Assembly (NCBI RefSeq): GCF_016901995.1
Contig: NZ_JACJLE010000032.1
Coordinates: 1-46,780 of the forward strand
From: Bacteroides caecigallinarum
Lineage (GTDB): Bacteria > Bacteroidota > Bacteroidia > Bacteroidales > Bacteroidaceae
DNA: 46,780 bases
Direction: 5' to 3'
In this document: one piece after another, positions 1-9,380 of the stretch
Numbering within the stretch: the stretch's first letter is position 1
How the letters are laid out: each line of letters starts with the position of its first letter
The notes under the pieces: model-generated
Told to the model about the DNA's origin: nothing
Seen by the model: only the letters and a program-made list of their open reading frames with translations
The model's database searches: none
Translations under genes and position numbers: made by a program

Positions 1-1857
1 CAATAAAACTTTAAATTCATAATTTGTATTAATTGCAGCTTCATCTATTTCAAATCCAACTCTACAAGTTCCAGGATTATCTTGATCATAATCATGCAAT
101 TCATTAGTATCTGTTTTATTATTTCCCCAAATCATTAACTTATAATCTACTTTAGGAGTGATATTAACTGTTAAAGACATTTCATGACCATTTTTAAACA
201 ATACTATACCGTTTCCATCAATCCTAGCATCTGTTTGAGAAACCATTTGCCATCTTATTTTTGCATGCTTGCTATTTGTTAAGACACTATCAATAACAAT
301 TAAGTCGTTATTACGATTTAAAATTATTTTTCTAATAGCTTTATTTAAGTTATTTGAGAAAAGAGAAGACAAATCTAATTTTGCACCTTTTTCTTCTGCT
401 GTCTCGAATGTCTGAATTATTTGGGGAGCTCCATTTACATTTGGCTTGTCATCATTTATTATTAAAGTAGAATGTCCTCTATTCCCTAAACGAAATACAT
501 CCCAACGCTGCCCTGTTTGTGAATAATTCCACAAATCAACACCTTTGCTCTCTAGAGTTGAATATGATTGAAGCCCTAATTCATGAGCCCACCTAACCTG
601 ATTTTTCTCAAATAAAAATGATCCTGCATCCATATGTCCATGTGAAACATTTGCAGCACCGCCTACAATTCCCAAATAAACATCATCTTTACTATTCCAT
701 CCACCCCTATATATATAAATAGGTTTAACCCCTTCACTAATCCAATAATTACGTTTAGGACTAGACATATTATTTAGATCTATATTTTTTGAAAGAATCA
801 ACACATTTGGCAATAATCTATCTACATCATTTTTCAAATATTTGTCCAGATTCAGCAAATGAGAATATTCATGAAATAATAATGATTCATCTTTTAATTT
901 GGAAGCAAACCAAAACATTGCAGACTCTAAATTAACCCCCGTTCCAGAATCTCCATAATTATAACAAAATCCTGTAGGAGTCATCATAAGTAACATAAAA
1001 TAGGGTGAATGCATAAAATTAATATTATTACACATTCCATAGTCATTAGATAAAGCAGTTAGAAGCGCCTCTATCATAGTTACTTGGAAACCAGTTCCAC
1101 CACCCCAATAAGTATATCCTTCAGGATAGGCTCCATCTGGTTCAAAGACTTTCATTCCATAATTATTAATAGATTCCAAACTTTTATTTATTGTTTCCTG
1201 GGCCATTTGCGGTTGATCCTCATAAATAGCCAAGGCACCTATTATTAATCCAGAATTACAAAATTGGTTCCAATTTGATTCTGAATTATAAAACCAACTA
1301 TTCTTTGTATTTCTTGCTGGTAATATACCTTTTTCTATTATAGCGTTTCTAATTTTTTTTCTTATTTCATCTGGTAAATAATCATATAACCAATCATATC
1401 CGATTGCAACTCCAGTTATCATTTCCGCAATATCCAAAAAATGTTGAGGATTCCAATCTTTAAAATTACATACAGACAATAACTCTTTTTTTGCACGTTC
1501 GGCATATTTTTTATCTTCTGTCATCCTATACGTATATGACAAAAAATAAATACGTCTCAATGCTTCCCTAGAAACCGCTAAAAGCCTTTTACCTTCCAAA
1601 ACTCTCTCTACAGGCTCTAAATCTAATATTTTATCTGATGAATTCAATATATATTGATGTACATTATTAAATTCTTCAGAATTATTTATTAATTGCTTTA
1701 TATTTTTCTCTTCCCCTTCTTTTAACAATATTCTTGGATGTGAGACTATTTTAACTGTATCTATATCCTGTTTATCACCATTATTATTAAACGTATCATC
1801 ATTACATGACATACTTAAAATTATAAAGAAAAAAAGAAAAAAATTAAAAACCTTCAT
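1..1857 (-). CDS. Heparinase II/III-type polysaccharide lyase, lipoprotein, 3' end beyond window
   Basis: The frame is open from the ATG at 1857 to base 1 without a stop, giving at least 619 residues; the C-terminus is missing. The N-terminus has a hydrophobic stretch ending in the lipobox LSMSC (Cys18), so the protein is probably a lipoprotein. An alpha-helical toroid region follows (about 40-330) with NWNQFC (195-200) and PEGYTYW (245-251), where the catalytic Tyr of this superfamily lies. The C-terminal beta domain carries SHGHMDAGSF (405-414), the conserved His motif of heparinase II/III proteins. By family knowledge it cleaves uronic-acid-containing polysaccharide by beta-elimination, in the periplasm or at the outer membrane. 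It follows the SusC/SusD pair of PUL A, separated from susD by a 19-bp hairpin. The PL family number cannot be assigned by eye. Confidence 0.88.
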   Translation of the reverse strand, partial: MKVFNFFLFFFIILSMSCNDDTFNNNGDKQDIDTVKIVSHPRILLKEGEEKNIKQLINNSEEFNNVHQYILNSSDKILDLEPVERVLEGKRLLAVSREALRRIYFLSYTYRMTEDKKYAERAKKELLSVCNFKDWNPQHFLDIAEMITGVAIGYDWLYDYLPDEIRKKIRNAIIEKGILPARNTKNSWFYNSESNWNQFCNSGLIIGALAIYEDQPQMAQETINKSLESINNYGMKVFEPDGAYPEGYTYWGGGTGFQVTMIEALLTALSNDYGMCNNINFMHSPYFMLLMMTPTGFCYNYGDSGTGVNLESAMFWFASKLKDESLLFHEYSHLLNLDKYLKNDVDRLLPNVLILSKNIDLNNMSSPKRNYWISEGVKPIYIYRGGWNSKDDVYLGIVGGAANVSHGHMDAGSFLFEKNQVRWAHELGLQSYSTLESKGVDLWNYSQTGQRWDVFRLGNRGHSTLIINDDKPNVNGAPQIIQTFETAEEKGAKLDLSSLFSNNLNKAIRKIILNRNNDLIVIDSVLTNSKHAKIRWQMVSQTDARIDGNGIVLFKNGHEMSLTVNITPKVDYKLMIWGNNKTDTNELHDYDQDNPGTCRVGFEIDEAAINTNYEFKVLL

Positions 1858-1892
1858 ATACATATTACTATAAAAAAACAATTAAAAAGTCC

Positions 1893-1945
1893 TATAATAA
1901 AACAAAGGCTACAAATAAATTATTTATAGCCTTTGTTTTATTATA
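1893..1945 (-). terminator. Strong hairpin between susD and the lyase gene (terminator or attenuator)
   Basis: There is a perfect 19-bp inverted repeat, 1893-1911 against 1927-1945, with a 15-base loop. On the minus strand the arm core is AACAAAGGCTA/TAGCCTTTGTT with an A/T-rich flank. It lies 4 bases past the susD stop. It probably ends most susCD transcripts or protects their 3' end, so the downstream lyase would be made at a lower level by read-through. No TAnnTTTG box is visible upstream of the lyase. Confidence 0.75.
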
Positions 1946-1949
1946 AAAT

Positions 1950-3767
1950 TTAATAAGCCCACCCTTCTCTTCTTGTAAGATTTGGATTCTTTTGAATTTC
2001 AGTCAAAGGAGCGGACCAAGGCCACATATAATCCTCATAATACCAACGTTCTTGAACGATATCACCCCACCAAGATTTACCTCCATTCTCATTCTTTCCT
2101 TGAAATTTTGATTCTTTTAACGTACCCCATCTTATTTCATCAAAGAAATTAATAGCCTCAACAGGAAATTCTACCCTTTTCTCATAACGTATCCTTTCAA
2201 GCATATCATCCTTACCATTAACTCCATTAGGTCCAGAACCTCCATTAGTCAAAGATGGCATATTAGCACGACTACGAACTTGATTTACCAAATTTATAGC
2301 GCCATCAATATCATTCAACTCTGTTAATGCCTCTGCCAATTGTAATAATACATCAGTATATCTAATTAAAGGCCAATCTGTTTCACAATGATCTCTGTCT
2401 ACTATTGCTCCCTTTTCAAACTCATTATACTTTTTATACATATAAAAAGCAGATGTTCTCTTGTCAAGCCACAAATCACCTCCATCACCACCTTGAGAAA
2501 TAGCAGGCCATCTTAGCTCTTTACCTTTCTGAACATTATTATTATTATAGTTAGGTCTATAACAATCTATTGGTTCATAAGGAGTTGCAATAGTCTGTTT
2601 CAAGCGTGGATCTCTATTATCATATGCTTTTTTAATACGCTCTTCATTACCATCATTCAAATAATACTTATCATATACATCCTGTCCAATTCTATTTATT
2701 ACTGCTTTTTTCCATTTAGGATCCAAAGTTTCCAGCCCATTTCTACAGAAGAAAACCTCCCTCTGTTTTACTGTTAGTTTATTCCAATCTTCTAACCCTG
2801 GAACTTCCTCCCAATTAAATTTACTACCATCACTATTTTGATAATAGTCAACAAAATCAACAGAAGGTTTTATCTCAGTCCAACTATCATAATTATCACG
2901 AGCACCTACCATATGTACAATATTATCACAAAATCCAGTCTCAGCATCAAACTGAACGGTAAAGATCATTTCTGGATTTTTTTCATTTTTTTTCGTGAAA
3001 AGATCTATATACTTTCCTTGATATAAACTATAACCACAATCTTTCACTTTATTAAAGTCTTTAACTGCTTCGGAATACATTTTTTTCCACATATAAACCA
3101 TTCCTCTTAAAGCATAAGCAGCACCTTTTGACGGATGACCATAATTTTCTTTTAATGTATTATCTGGGAAATTCTCATTTTCAATACAAAACTTCAGATC
3201 ATCTAAGACATAGTTCCACACCTCTTCTGCTGAAGATTGTCCTTTTGTACACTCTGCATTAGATATAGGCTCTAAATAAACTGGAACTCCTTGATACAAC
3301 ATATTTAGACGATGATATGACCATGCTCTCAAAAAACGAGCCTCACAATAATATCTTTCAAGCGTATTCTTGTCTAAACCTGCTTTATGAAGATTTGCTA
3401 TAGCATCATTACATGCATGAATTATGGTATAGCAGAACTGCCATTCCCTTTTAATTTGAAAATCATTAGCACCCTTAGTTGCATTAGTCAACAAAGTTGA
3501 AGGACTACTATTTGAATAATAAGCTGTTTGAAAGCTCAAAGATTCTATCCCTTGTCTATTTAAGCCAGATTCTTGACGCCCAAGCTGCGTATTGCCTAAA
3601 TCCCTACAATAGAATTCATCCATCAAACCATTCATACCTCTTTGGGCTAAATCAGGTGAAGTCCACATCGTTCCACTAGAAATTTGATTATGAGGATTTA
3701 AGTCCAAATCTACACACGAACTAAACACACTACAATAAATTGTAGCCATTAATAAATATTTTTTCAT
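1950..3767 (-). CDS. SusD-like outer-membrane glycan-binding lipoprotein (PUL A)
   Basis: This 605-residue protein has a signal peptide ending in FSSC (Cys18), so it is a surface lipoprotein. The SusD/RagB pattern is clear: an N-terminal TPR-type helical region, RAWSYHRLNMLYQGVPV near residue 150, and a C-terminal RYTDVLLQLAEALTELND followed by RYEKRVEFPVEAINFFDEIRWG. It caps the partner SusC barrel and binds oligosaccharide for import. The stop of susC lies 19 bases before its start. The length is typical of the family. The ligand cannot be read from the sequence, but the neighbouring heparinase II/III-type lyase suggests a uronate glycan. Confidence 0.96.
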   Translation of the reverse strand: MKKYLLMATIYCSVFSSCVDLDLNPHNQISSGTMWTSPDLAQRGMNGLMDEFYCRDLGNTQLGRQESGLNRQGIESLSFQTAYYSNSSPSTLLTNATKGANDFQIKREWQFCYTIIHACNDAIANLHKAGLDKNTLERYYCEARFLRAWSYHRLNMLYQGVPVYLEPISNAECTKGQSSAEEVWNYVLDDLKFCIENENFPDNTLKENYGHPSKGAAYALRGMVYMWKKMYSEAVKDFNKVKDCGYSLYQGKYIDLFTKKNEKNPEMIFTVQFDAETGFCDNIVHMVGARDNYDSWTEIKPSVDFVDYYQNSDGSKFNWEEVPGLEDWNKLTVKQREVFFCRNGLETLDPKWKKAVINRIGQDVYDKYYLNDGNEERIKKAYDNRDPRLKQTIATPYEPIDCYRPNYNNNNVQKGKELRWPAISQGGDGGDLWLDKRTSAFYMYKKYNEFEKGAIVDRDHCETDWPLIRYTDVLLQLAEALTELNDIDGAINLVNQVRSRANMPSLTNGGSGPNGVNGKDDMLERIRYEKRVEFPVEAINFFDEIRWGTLKESKFQGKNENGGKSWWGDIVQERWYYEDYMWPWSAPLTEIQKNPNLTRREGWAY

Positions 3768-3786
3768 ATATAACCTCCTAGTTTAA

Positions 3787-6700
3787 TTAAAATGACGCCT
3801 GCAGGCCAAAAGTAACTTGAGTCATCAAAGGATATTTAATATCAACACCAGCTTCAGGATCTTGTCCTGGATAATTTGTTATTGTAAGAATATTATCCAT
3901 TGAAACGAACAAACGAAGTTTACTCAAAAGAATTTTATTTATATACCTTTTAGGTAATGAATAACCCAATTGAATATTTTTCAATTTTAAATAATCTCCA
4001 CGATACTCATACCAGGTACTTGTAATTGTATTATCATAACCCGTACCAAAAGTATATCTTGGATATTTACCATTAATATTCGTTCTAGGATCATCTGGTT
4101 TATCTGGATCATAGAAATAATGATCATCGGCTACATGAAGTGCCAAAGCCTGACCATGTGAAGCTATAGATCTGTTCCATACATTATTCCAATTTAAATG
4201 AAAACCTAATGCAGCAACCCATAACATAGAAAAGTCTATACCTTTCCATTCAAATGAAGCATTCAGTCCAGCATTTACAGCAGGAATATTTGAATGACCA
4301 GTAAAAGCAAAATCATTTCCATCTCCATAATTACCATCACCGTTTATATCTTGGTAAATTAAATCTCCATACCATAGTTTATCTTTACCAACTGAATTCT
4401 TGCCATTAAATTTATAACCAGCATCCATCATTGCTTTAACCCATTCCATATCAGCTTCAGTTCTTATCATTCCATCCTTTGGACCAGCATTAGGATCAAC
4501 AGTTCCTTCTCCTGAATATCCTGCACCTGTACCATTGTACGGAAATCTCATTGAAGTCTCTCCTAATTCATGGCCTTCACAAATAAGACCACCAAATCCC
4601 CCCTGTGTTACTTCACCTTTATTTGTAAAATATTGATCCTTATTACCATCTTTATCATATGTCCAATATTCCTCTAATTTTCCCTTAAATTTCATTACCT
4701 TATTTTTATTGAAACCCCAATTAGTTGTAACAGAGAAAGAAAAATCTTCACCAATTTTATCATTATATGTTAAACTAAACTCAATTCCTCTATTTCTTAT
4801 CTCTGCTAAATTCTGAGTAGATGCTCCAATAGTACCCATAGTTAAATATAAAGAAGGCTTATACAAAATACCATCAGTATATTTATTATAAACATCTAAT
4901 GATCCAGATAATTTATTTCCCCATAATCCAAAATCTATACCTAAATTTGTAGTAGTTGTTCTTTCCCATTGAAGCAATGAATTCGACAACGTTGTTTGTG
5001 CTATACCTTTAACTGGATTACCTCCAATTACAACATTCACAGGAGAATAAAGAGCCTGCCAATCATAATTTCCAGAAGCATTATTACCCATTTGTCCCCA
5101 CGAAGCACGAATCTTTAAATTGGACAAATTACTAAACTTTTTCATAAATTTCTCTTCAGAAATTCTCCAACCAGCAGATAATGATGGGAAATAACCATAT
5201 CTGCTTTCTTTTGCAAACCTAGAAGAACCATCTATTCTCAAATTTGCCTCAAATAAATAACGGTCCTTAAATACATAATTAGCACGACCAAAATAAGAAC
5301 GTAAAGCCCACTCACCAAAACCGCTTCCAGAATTTATCAACAACTCATAAGTTGACAATTCATTAAGAGTCCAATCTGTTGCTCCTTGTTTCTGCACATT
5401 AAAATTACTTGACTCATAATGAGTTGTTGTATATCCAAACAAAATTCCTAAATCATGATCTGAATTATTAAAATCAGTATTATATCTAGCCAACAGTTCA
5501 GTATTTACTGTTAATGATTTATTAGTAGAATTTGTAATTTTAGCATTTTCCAAAGAAGTAGTAGAATGAGCCTCATTTGTATTATAGTTCCAATCACCAT
5601 TAGGACGACCATAACTAGATTTATAACCAAAACCAGCTACCATATTTGCTTTAGCTTCAATTGACAATCCCTTAAATGGAGTTATAGCGCCATAAAATGT
5701 TCCATTTATATTATAATTCTTATCATAACCATCAGAACCATACATAGAACGCATAATATTATTGGCACCAATAGACTCTTCAGCTTCATTAGCTATCATC
5801 CCCCATTTATCAGGTTCTCCAACAAATATTCCAGGAGTTGTAATATATAAATATTTAAAAGCATTGTCAATATTAGCCATTCCTTTATCCTTATATTGTC
5901 CAAAAATACGTGTTCCCACTTTTAGCCAATTGAAAGGATCAGCCTCAACATTTGCGCGAAAATTCATTTTTTTAATTCCTGAATTAACACCATAAGCAGA
6001 AATCACTCCTCTATTATCTAAATATCCAGCAGACACTAAATATCTTACTTTTTTACTTCCTCCAGAAATAGACAAATTATGCTCTTGTGAGAATCCAGTA
6101 GAAAATAATTCATCAAACCAATTGGTGTTAGGGTACACCATATAATTCGGTAATCCATTATCCGCTAATCCATAAGGATTTTGCGCTGCTTCAGCCCATT
6201 TTTCTATATTATAATCAGAAAATATTCTATTTGTTCCTATATTATCACAAGCCTCATTTACAAGTGACATATATCTTGAATAATCATTTACAGTTTCAAT
6301 ATTAGTATATGCCTTCTGAACTATACCTGAAAAGCTATAATTTACCGTAGTTTTTTCCTCTGAACCATTTTTTGTTGTTACAAGTATTACACCATTAGCT
6401 GCACGAGATCCATAAATAGCTGTTGATCCTGCATCTTTTAATACAGAAATAGAAGCTATATCATTAGGATTTAAAGAGCCTAAATCACATTCCATACCAT
6501 CAACAATAACCAAAGGAGCGTTGGAATTCAATGACGTATTACCGCGTACACGAATAGTAGCATTATCATCACCCGGTCGTCCTGATCCTTGAGTAACCTG
6601 AAGGCCAGCAGACATACCTGCTAGTGATGTACCAACATTAATAATAGGTCGCTTATCTACTTGTGAGGCATAATCTATAGACGATACTGCACCAGTAAGA

Positions 6701-7311
6701 TTTACTTTCTTTTGTACACCGTATCCAACTACAACAACTTCCTCAAGTAATTCTGAATCTTCTTTCATTTTAACAGATAAAAGCTTACCAGAAGTAGCCT
6801 TAATGGTTTGTGTCTGGTAACCAACATACGAAATTTCAAGTTCCCCATTACGTGATACATTCAAAGAGAAATTTCCATCAAAATCACTTACCGTACCATT
6901 GGTAGTTCCTTTCTCTAATATAGTTGCTCCAATAATTGGTTCTCCGTTATTATCGGTTATTTTTCCAATTACTTTATTATCCTCACTTTTTACCTGTTTA
7001 ACCACCGGCTGTGCTTTCCTTAAAACAATCTTTTTACCCTGAATTTCATAGTCAAGACCTTGTTGTCCCTTTAATATCTGTTTTATTACTTCCTCAATTG
7101 ATGCATCACTGACTGATACCGATACACGCTTACTGGTATTTACATCTTTCGATGAAAATACAAATGAATATCCTGTGTCTTTCTTTACGCGCTCCATTGC
7201 CTCTTTCACTGTTACATTATTGATTTTCAGTGAAATATCTTGAGAATATGCAGATAAATTTAGGCAAAGCGCTGCCGAGGCTACTAACATAGCCTTACTG
7301 AAATATCTCAT
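3787..7311 (-). CDS. SusC-like TonB-dependent transporter with STN signalling domain (PUL A)
   Basis: The protein has 1174 residues: a signal peptide (1-23), an STN domain (about 25-97), a carboxypeptidase-regulatory-like Ig domain (about 112-185), a TonB-box-like EEVVVVGYG (190-198), a plug with the RVRG...SLNSNAPLVIVDGME pattern, and a long beta barrel ending in an aromatic residue. It imports oligosaccharides through the outer membrane using TonB energy. The STN domain is the part that touches a FecR-type anti-sigma factor in trans-envelope signalling. The FecR and ECF sigma genes lie directly upstream, so this is a transducer as well as a transporter. Its leader is crossed by a predicted antisense RNA on the other strand. 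Confidence 0.97.
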   Translation of the reverse strand: MRYFSKAMLVASAALCLNLSAYSQDISLKINNVTVKEAMERVKKDTGYSFVFSSKDVNTSKRVSVSVSDASIEEVIKQILKGQQGLDYEIQGKKIVLRKAQPVVKQVKSEDNKVIGKITDNNGEPIIGATILEKGTTNGTVSDFDGNFSLNVSRNGELEISYVGYQTQTIKATSGKLLSVKMKEDSELLEEVVVVGYGVQKKVNLTGAVSSIDYASQVDKRPIINVGTSLAGMSAGLQVTQGSGRPGDDNATIRVRGNTSLNSNAPLVIVDGMECDLGSLNPNDIASISVLKDAGSTAIYGSRAANGVILVTTKNGSEEKTTVNYSFSGIVQKAYTNIETVNDYSRYMSLVNEACDNIGTNRIFSDYNIEKWAEAAQNPYGLADNGLPNYMVYPNTNWFDELFSTGFSQEHNLSISGGSKKVRYLVSAGYLDNRGVISAYGVNSGIKKMNFRANVEADPFNWLKVGTRIFGQYKDKGMANIDNAFKYLYITTPGIFVGEPDKWGMIANEAEESIGANNIMRSMYGSDGYDKNYNINGTFYGAITPFKGLSIEAKANMVAGFGYKSSYGRPNGDWNYNTNEAHSTTSLENAKITNSTNKSLTVNTELLARYNTDFNNSDHDLGILFGYTTTHYESSNFNVQKQGATDWTLNELSTYELLINSGSGFGEWALRSYFGRANYVFKDRYLFEANLRIDGSSRFAKESRYGYFPSLSAGWRISEEKFMKKFSNLSNLKIRASWGQMGNNASGNYDWQALYSPVNVVIGGNPVKGIAQTTLSNSLLQWERTTTTNLGIDFGLWGNKLSGSLDVYNKYTDGILYKPSLYLTMGTIGASTQNLAEIRNRGIEFSLTYNDKIGEDFSFSVTTNWGFNKNKVMKFKGKLEEYWTYDKDGNKDQYFTNKGEVTQGGFGGLICEGHELGETSMRFPYNGTGAGYSGEGTVDPNAGPKDGMIRTEADMEWVKAMMDAGYKFNGKNSVGKDKLWYGDLIYQDINGDGNYGDGNDFAFTGHSNIPAVNAGLNASFEWKGIDFSMLWVAALGFHLNWNNVWNRSIASHGQALALHVADDHYFYDPDKPDDPRTNINGKYPRYTFGTGYDNTITSTWYEYRGDYLKLKNIQLGYSLPKRYINKILLSKLRLFVSMDNILTITNYPGQDPEAGVDIKYPLMTQVTFGLQASF

Positions 7312-7371
7312 AATTAAATGGTTTTTGATTTAAACTTCTATAATTTATTTCTGAAAATAATATAGAATTGC

Positions 7372-7379
7372 TAGATTTG
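7372..7379 (+). promoter_or_regulatory. -7 box TAGATTTG of a predicted antisense RNA
   Basis: TAGATTTG matches the Bacteroides -7 consensus TAnnTTTG exactly. A partial -33 element (TTTCTG, ending at 7353) lies 18 bases upstream. A second, weaker pair is TTTTTG at 7322-7327 with TATTTCTG at 7346-7353. Transcription from the perfect box would start near 7385 and run toward the terminator at 7426-7458. Confidence 0.5.
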
Positions 7380-7384
7380 CAATC

Positions 7385-7458
7385 TATAATTGATGGTGTC
7401 TTTCATAAGGTATCTGATTTTATTGAGGAGGATGTGGCCGCATTCTCCTTTATTTTTT
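7385..7458 (+). ncRNA. Predicted cis-antisense small RNA to the susC leader (DonS-like)
   Basis: A plus-strand promoter box (7372-7379) and a plus-strand intrinsic terminator (7426-7458) enclose roughly 74 bases in the gap between fecR and susC, opposite the 5' leader of the susC transcript. Known biology: DonS and related cis-antisense RNAs sit in exactly this position in Bacteroides PULs driven by ECF sigma/anti-sigma pairs, where they lower susC expression. No ORF of note lies in the stretch. The start point is estimated from the -7 box. Both function and transcription are inference. Confidence 0.5.
7426..7458 (+). terminator. Intrinsic terminator facing the plus strand inside the susC leader
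   Basis: AGGAGGATGT pairs with GCATTCTCCT around a GGCC loop, giving ten pairs including two G-T wobbles, and TTTATTTTTT follows. On the minus strand the two wobbles become mismatches and there is no T tract, so the signal is polarised to plus-strand transcripts. No plus-strand gene ends here, which argues for a small RNA. Confidence 0.65.
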
Positions 7459-7545
7459 ACAGACACCCAAATTTGTTAACTGGTAGATGTCGTCATAGGC
7501 TATAATATTTTTAGGTTATACATAAAGTTAATAATTCTCCAAATA

Positions 7546-8571
7546 TCAATATACTACATACCTATTGTTTTCGTATTTATATTTCATTCTGTTAGTTGAT
7601 GATATTGTTTCCAATATTTTCTCAATTGAATTGCCTACAATCCTGAAACTACCATAAAAACGTTGGTTTTTCAACGAATCGGCAACTTCTATTTTTACAT
7701 TAAAACTTCTGGATAATTGTTTGGCTATATCTTCCAATAACAGTTCATCAAAATACAACTCATCTTTTGTCCATAAATTGGAATTGGATGTATTTATCTT
7801 GGTTTTTACCATACGGCCTGTTTCTTTAGAAAGAATTACTTTCTCATTAGGCGACATATATACATCTGCAGAAGCAACCAACTCATTTCTCAACTTCACC
7901 TTTCCTTCAAGAAGGTTTACTACGACTTCTTCATCATCTTCATAATTTCTGAAATTAAATTTAGTACCCAAAACTGTCAAATCCAATTCTTTTGTACTTA
8001 TTTCAAATGGTACTTCTTCATTCCTCTTAACCTCAAAATAACCTTCTCCTTCAAGAGTCAGATCTCTATTATCAACACCAAACCCCTGTGAGTAGGTAAT
8101 TTTTGAACCGGCGTTAAGCCAAACCAATGTACCGTCAGGAAGATAAAGTTTGGTACGTGCCCCCATTGGCGCTTCTACCACTATATCAGAAAATCCGCTC
8201 TTGACAGTTTCCATACCACCCCAATAACCGGCAAGTGGAAGTAATATAATAAGTATTGCTGCTGCCACACGATAGAAGATCTTCAAGCTGCGCGATTTTG
8301 TAAAACGTTGCTTCTGTTCTTCTGCTATAGTAGCTTTTTCAATGCGGTTCTTAAATCTTTCGAAAGCTTTTTCCTTATCGAAAGAAGTCATACTGCCTGC
8401 CACTCCTGATGAAAACCATATTTCTATCTTGTTTCTTACATAAAGACTGTTCTCTGACGACTCCTTACTCCAGGCAACAAGAGTCTTCAAAGACTGAGTA
8501 TCTATATTTCCTGTAAGATACATAGATATCAGATTATCTATTTCTTCTTTATGTATTTCTTTTCTTTCCAT
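7546..8571 (-). CDS. FecR-type anti-sigma factor
   Basis: This 341-residue single-pass inner-membrane protein has an N-terminal cytoplasmic segment (about 1-90) that should hold the sigma factor. One membrane helix follows (FYRVAAAILIILLPLAGYWG, about 93-112). The FecR domain contains the signature APMGARTKLYLPDGTLVWLNAGSKI in pieces from about 134, then GEGYFEV. A C-terminal DUF4974-like domain (LYFDELLLEDIAKQLSRSFNVKIEV) completes it. It relays SusC occupancy, sensed through the STN domain, to the ECF sigma factor encoded 72 bases upstream. The order sigma, FecR, SusC, SusD is the standard one. Confidence 0.95.
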   Translation of the reverse strand: MERKEIHKEEIDNLISMYLTGNIDTQSLKTLVAWSKESSENSLYVRNKIEIWFSSGVAGSMTSFDKEKAFERFKNRIEKATIAEEQKQRFTKSRSLKIFYRVAAAILIILLPLAGYWGGMETVKSGFSDIVVEAPMGARTKLYLPDGTLVWLNAGSKITYSQGFGVDNRDLTLEGEGYFEVKRNEEVPFEISTKELDLTVLGTKFNFRNYEDDEEVVVNLLEGKVKLRNELVASADVYMSPNEKVILSKETGRMVKTKINTSNSNLWTKDELYFDELLLEDIAKQLSRSFNVKIEVADSLKNQRFYGSFRIVGNSIEKILETISSTNRMKYKYENNRYVVY

Positions 8572-8643
8572 ATATTTTATTGGTGGCTTTATAGGTTAGA
8601 CAAAATAATAGATTTATAGGGTAGTGGAAAAATGAACTTTTTT

Positions 8644-9237
8644 TCATTTTTCTATAAAAATATATATCAGAATGAGTTTCAGATATTCCGCAAGATGAGT
8701 ATTAAGATATGCTAATGCGTTCTTAATGTGATATTTAACCGTATTGACAGAGATATTCAATTCTTTAGCGATTTCTTCATATTTTTTTTGTTCAAAACGG
8801 CTTTTCTTGAAAACTTTACGACATTCATCGGGCAATGAATTGATACAATGCATCAACTCTTCTTCCAATTCCTGTTCTATCAGGGTTCCCAAAGGATGAT
8901 TTTCATCGGCAAAAAGTGTATCGAGAAATTCCAAATTATCATCAGAGAGATAGGTGGAAAAGCTGTGTTCTGTACGGTGTGACAATGAATTCAGTTCGTT
9001 AAGACAACGGTTGCGTACAGATCTCATCAAATATGCGCGGATAGTATGTGTGATTTCAATATCCGCACGGTGTTCCCAAAGATAGAAAATGGCATCATCC
9101 ACTATCTCTTCGGCCAAAGAAGTATCATTTAATATCTGATTTGCAAAGCGACATAGGAGTGTATAATAGCTGTCAAATATATGTTTGAACGCCTTTTCAT
9201 CTCCTTGTCTAAGTCTTTCCAAAATCAGTTCTTCCAT
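8644..9237 (-). CDS. ECF-type RNA polymerase sigma factor (sigma-70 family)
   Basis: This 197-residue protein has region 2 near residues 20-85 (FDSYYTLLCRFANQIL, then EEIVDDAIFYLWEHR) and region 4 near 130-185 (INSLPDECRKVFKKSRFEQKKYEEIA followed by NISVNTVKYHIKNAL). This is the Bacteroidetes ECF class paired with FecR regulators. It should direct polymerase to the susC promoter when the anti-sigma is relieved. A perfect -7 box lies upstream, and a 16-base palindrome lies in its short leader. Confidence 0.95.
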   Translation of the reverse strand: MEELILERLRQGDEKAFKHIFDSYYTLLCRFANQILNDTSLAEEIVDDAIFYLWEHRADIEITHTIRAYLMRSVRNRCLNELNSLSHRTEHSFSTYLSDDNLEFLDTLFADENHPLGTLIEQELEEELMHCINSLPDECRKVFKKSRFEQKKYEEIAKELNISVNTVKYHIKNALAYLNTHLAEYLKLILIYIFIEK

Positions 9238-9260
9238 AATATTAAAAATTTTTAATCAGA

Positions 9261-9268
9261 CAAATGTA
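9261..9268 (-). promoter_or_regulatory. Predicted -7 box for the sigma/anti-sigma genes
   Basis: The minus strand reads TACATTTG, a full match to TAnnTTTG, 24 bases before the ATG at 9237. The perfect 16-base palindrome ATTAAAAATTTTTAAT (9241-9256) lies between box and start codon. A -33 element is not convincing. Confidence 0.45.
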
Positions 9269-9312
9269 CAAAAAATGTTTTACCATTAACCATCAAAAGA
9301 AAAAAATATAAA

Positions 9313-9349
9313 AAAATTAGGATGTGCACAAATAGCACATCCTAATTTT
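9313..9349 (-). terminator. Terminator after the beta-mannosidase gene
   Basis: A perfect 15-bp stem, AAAATTAGGATGTGC (9313-9327) with GCACATCCTAATTTT (9335-9349), has a 7-base loop and a T-rich tail on the minus strand. It lies 31 bases past the mannosidase stop and insulates the sigma factor promoter from it. Confidence 0.85.
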
Positions 9350-9380
9350 AAAATCAATATATATCTATATGTTTTTTGAA

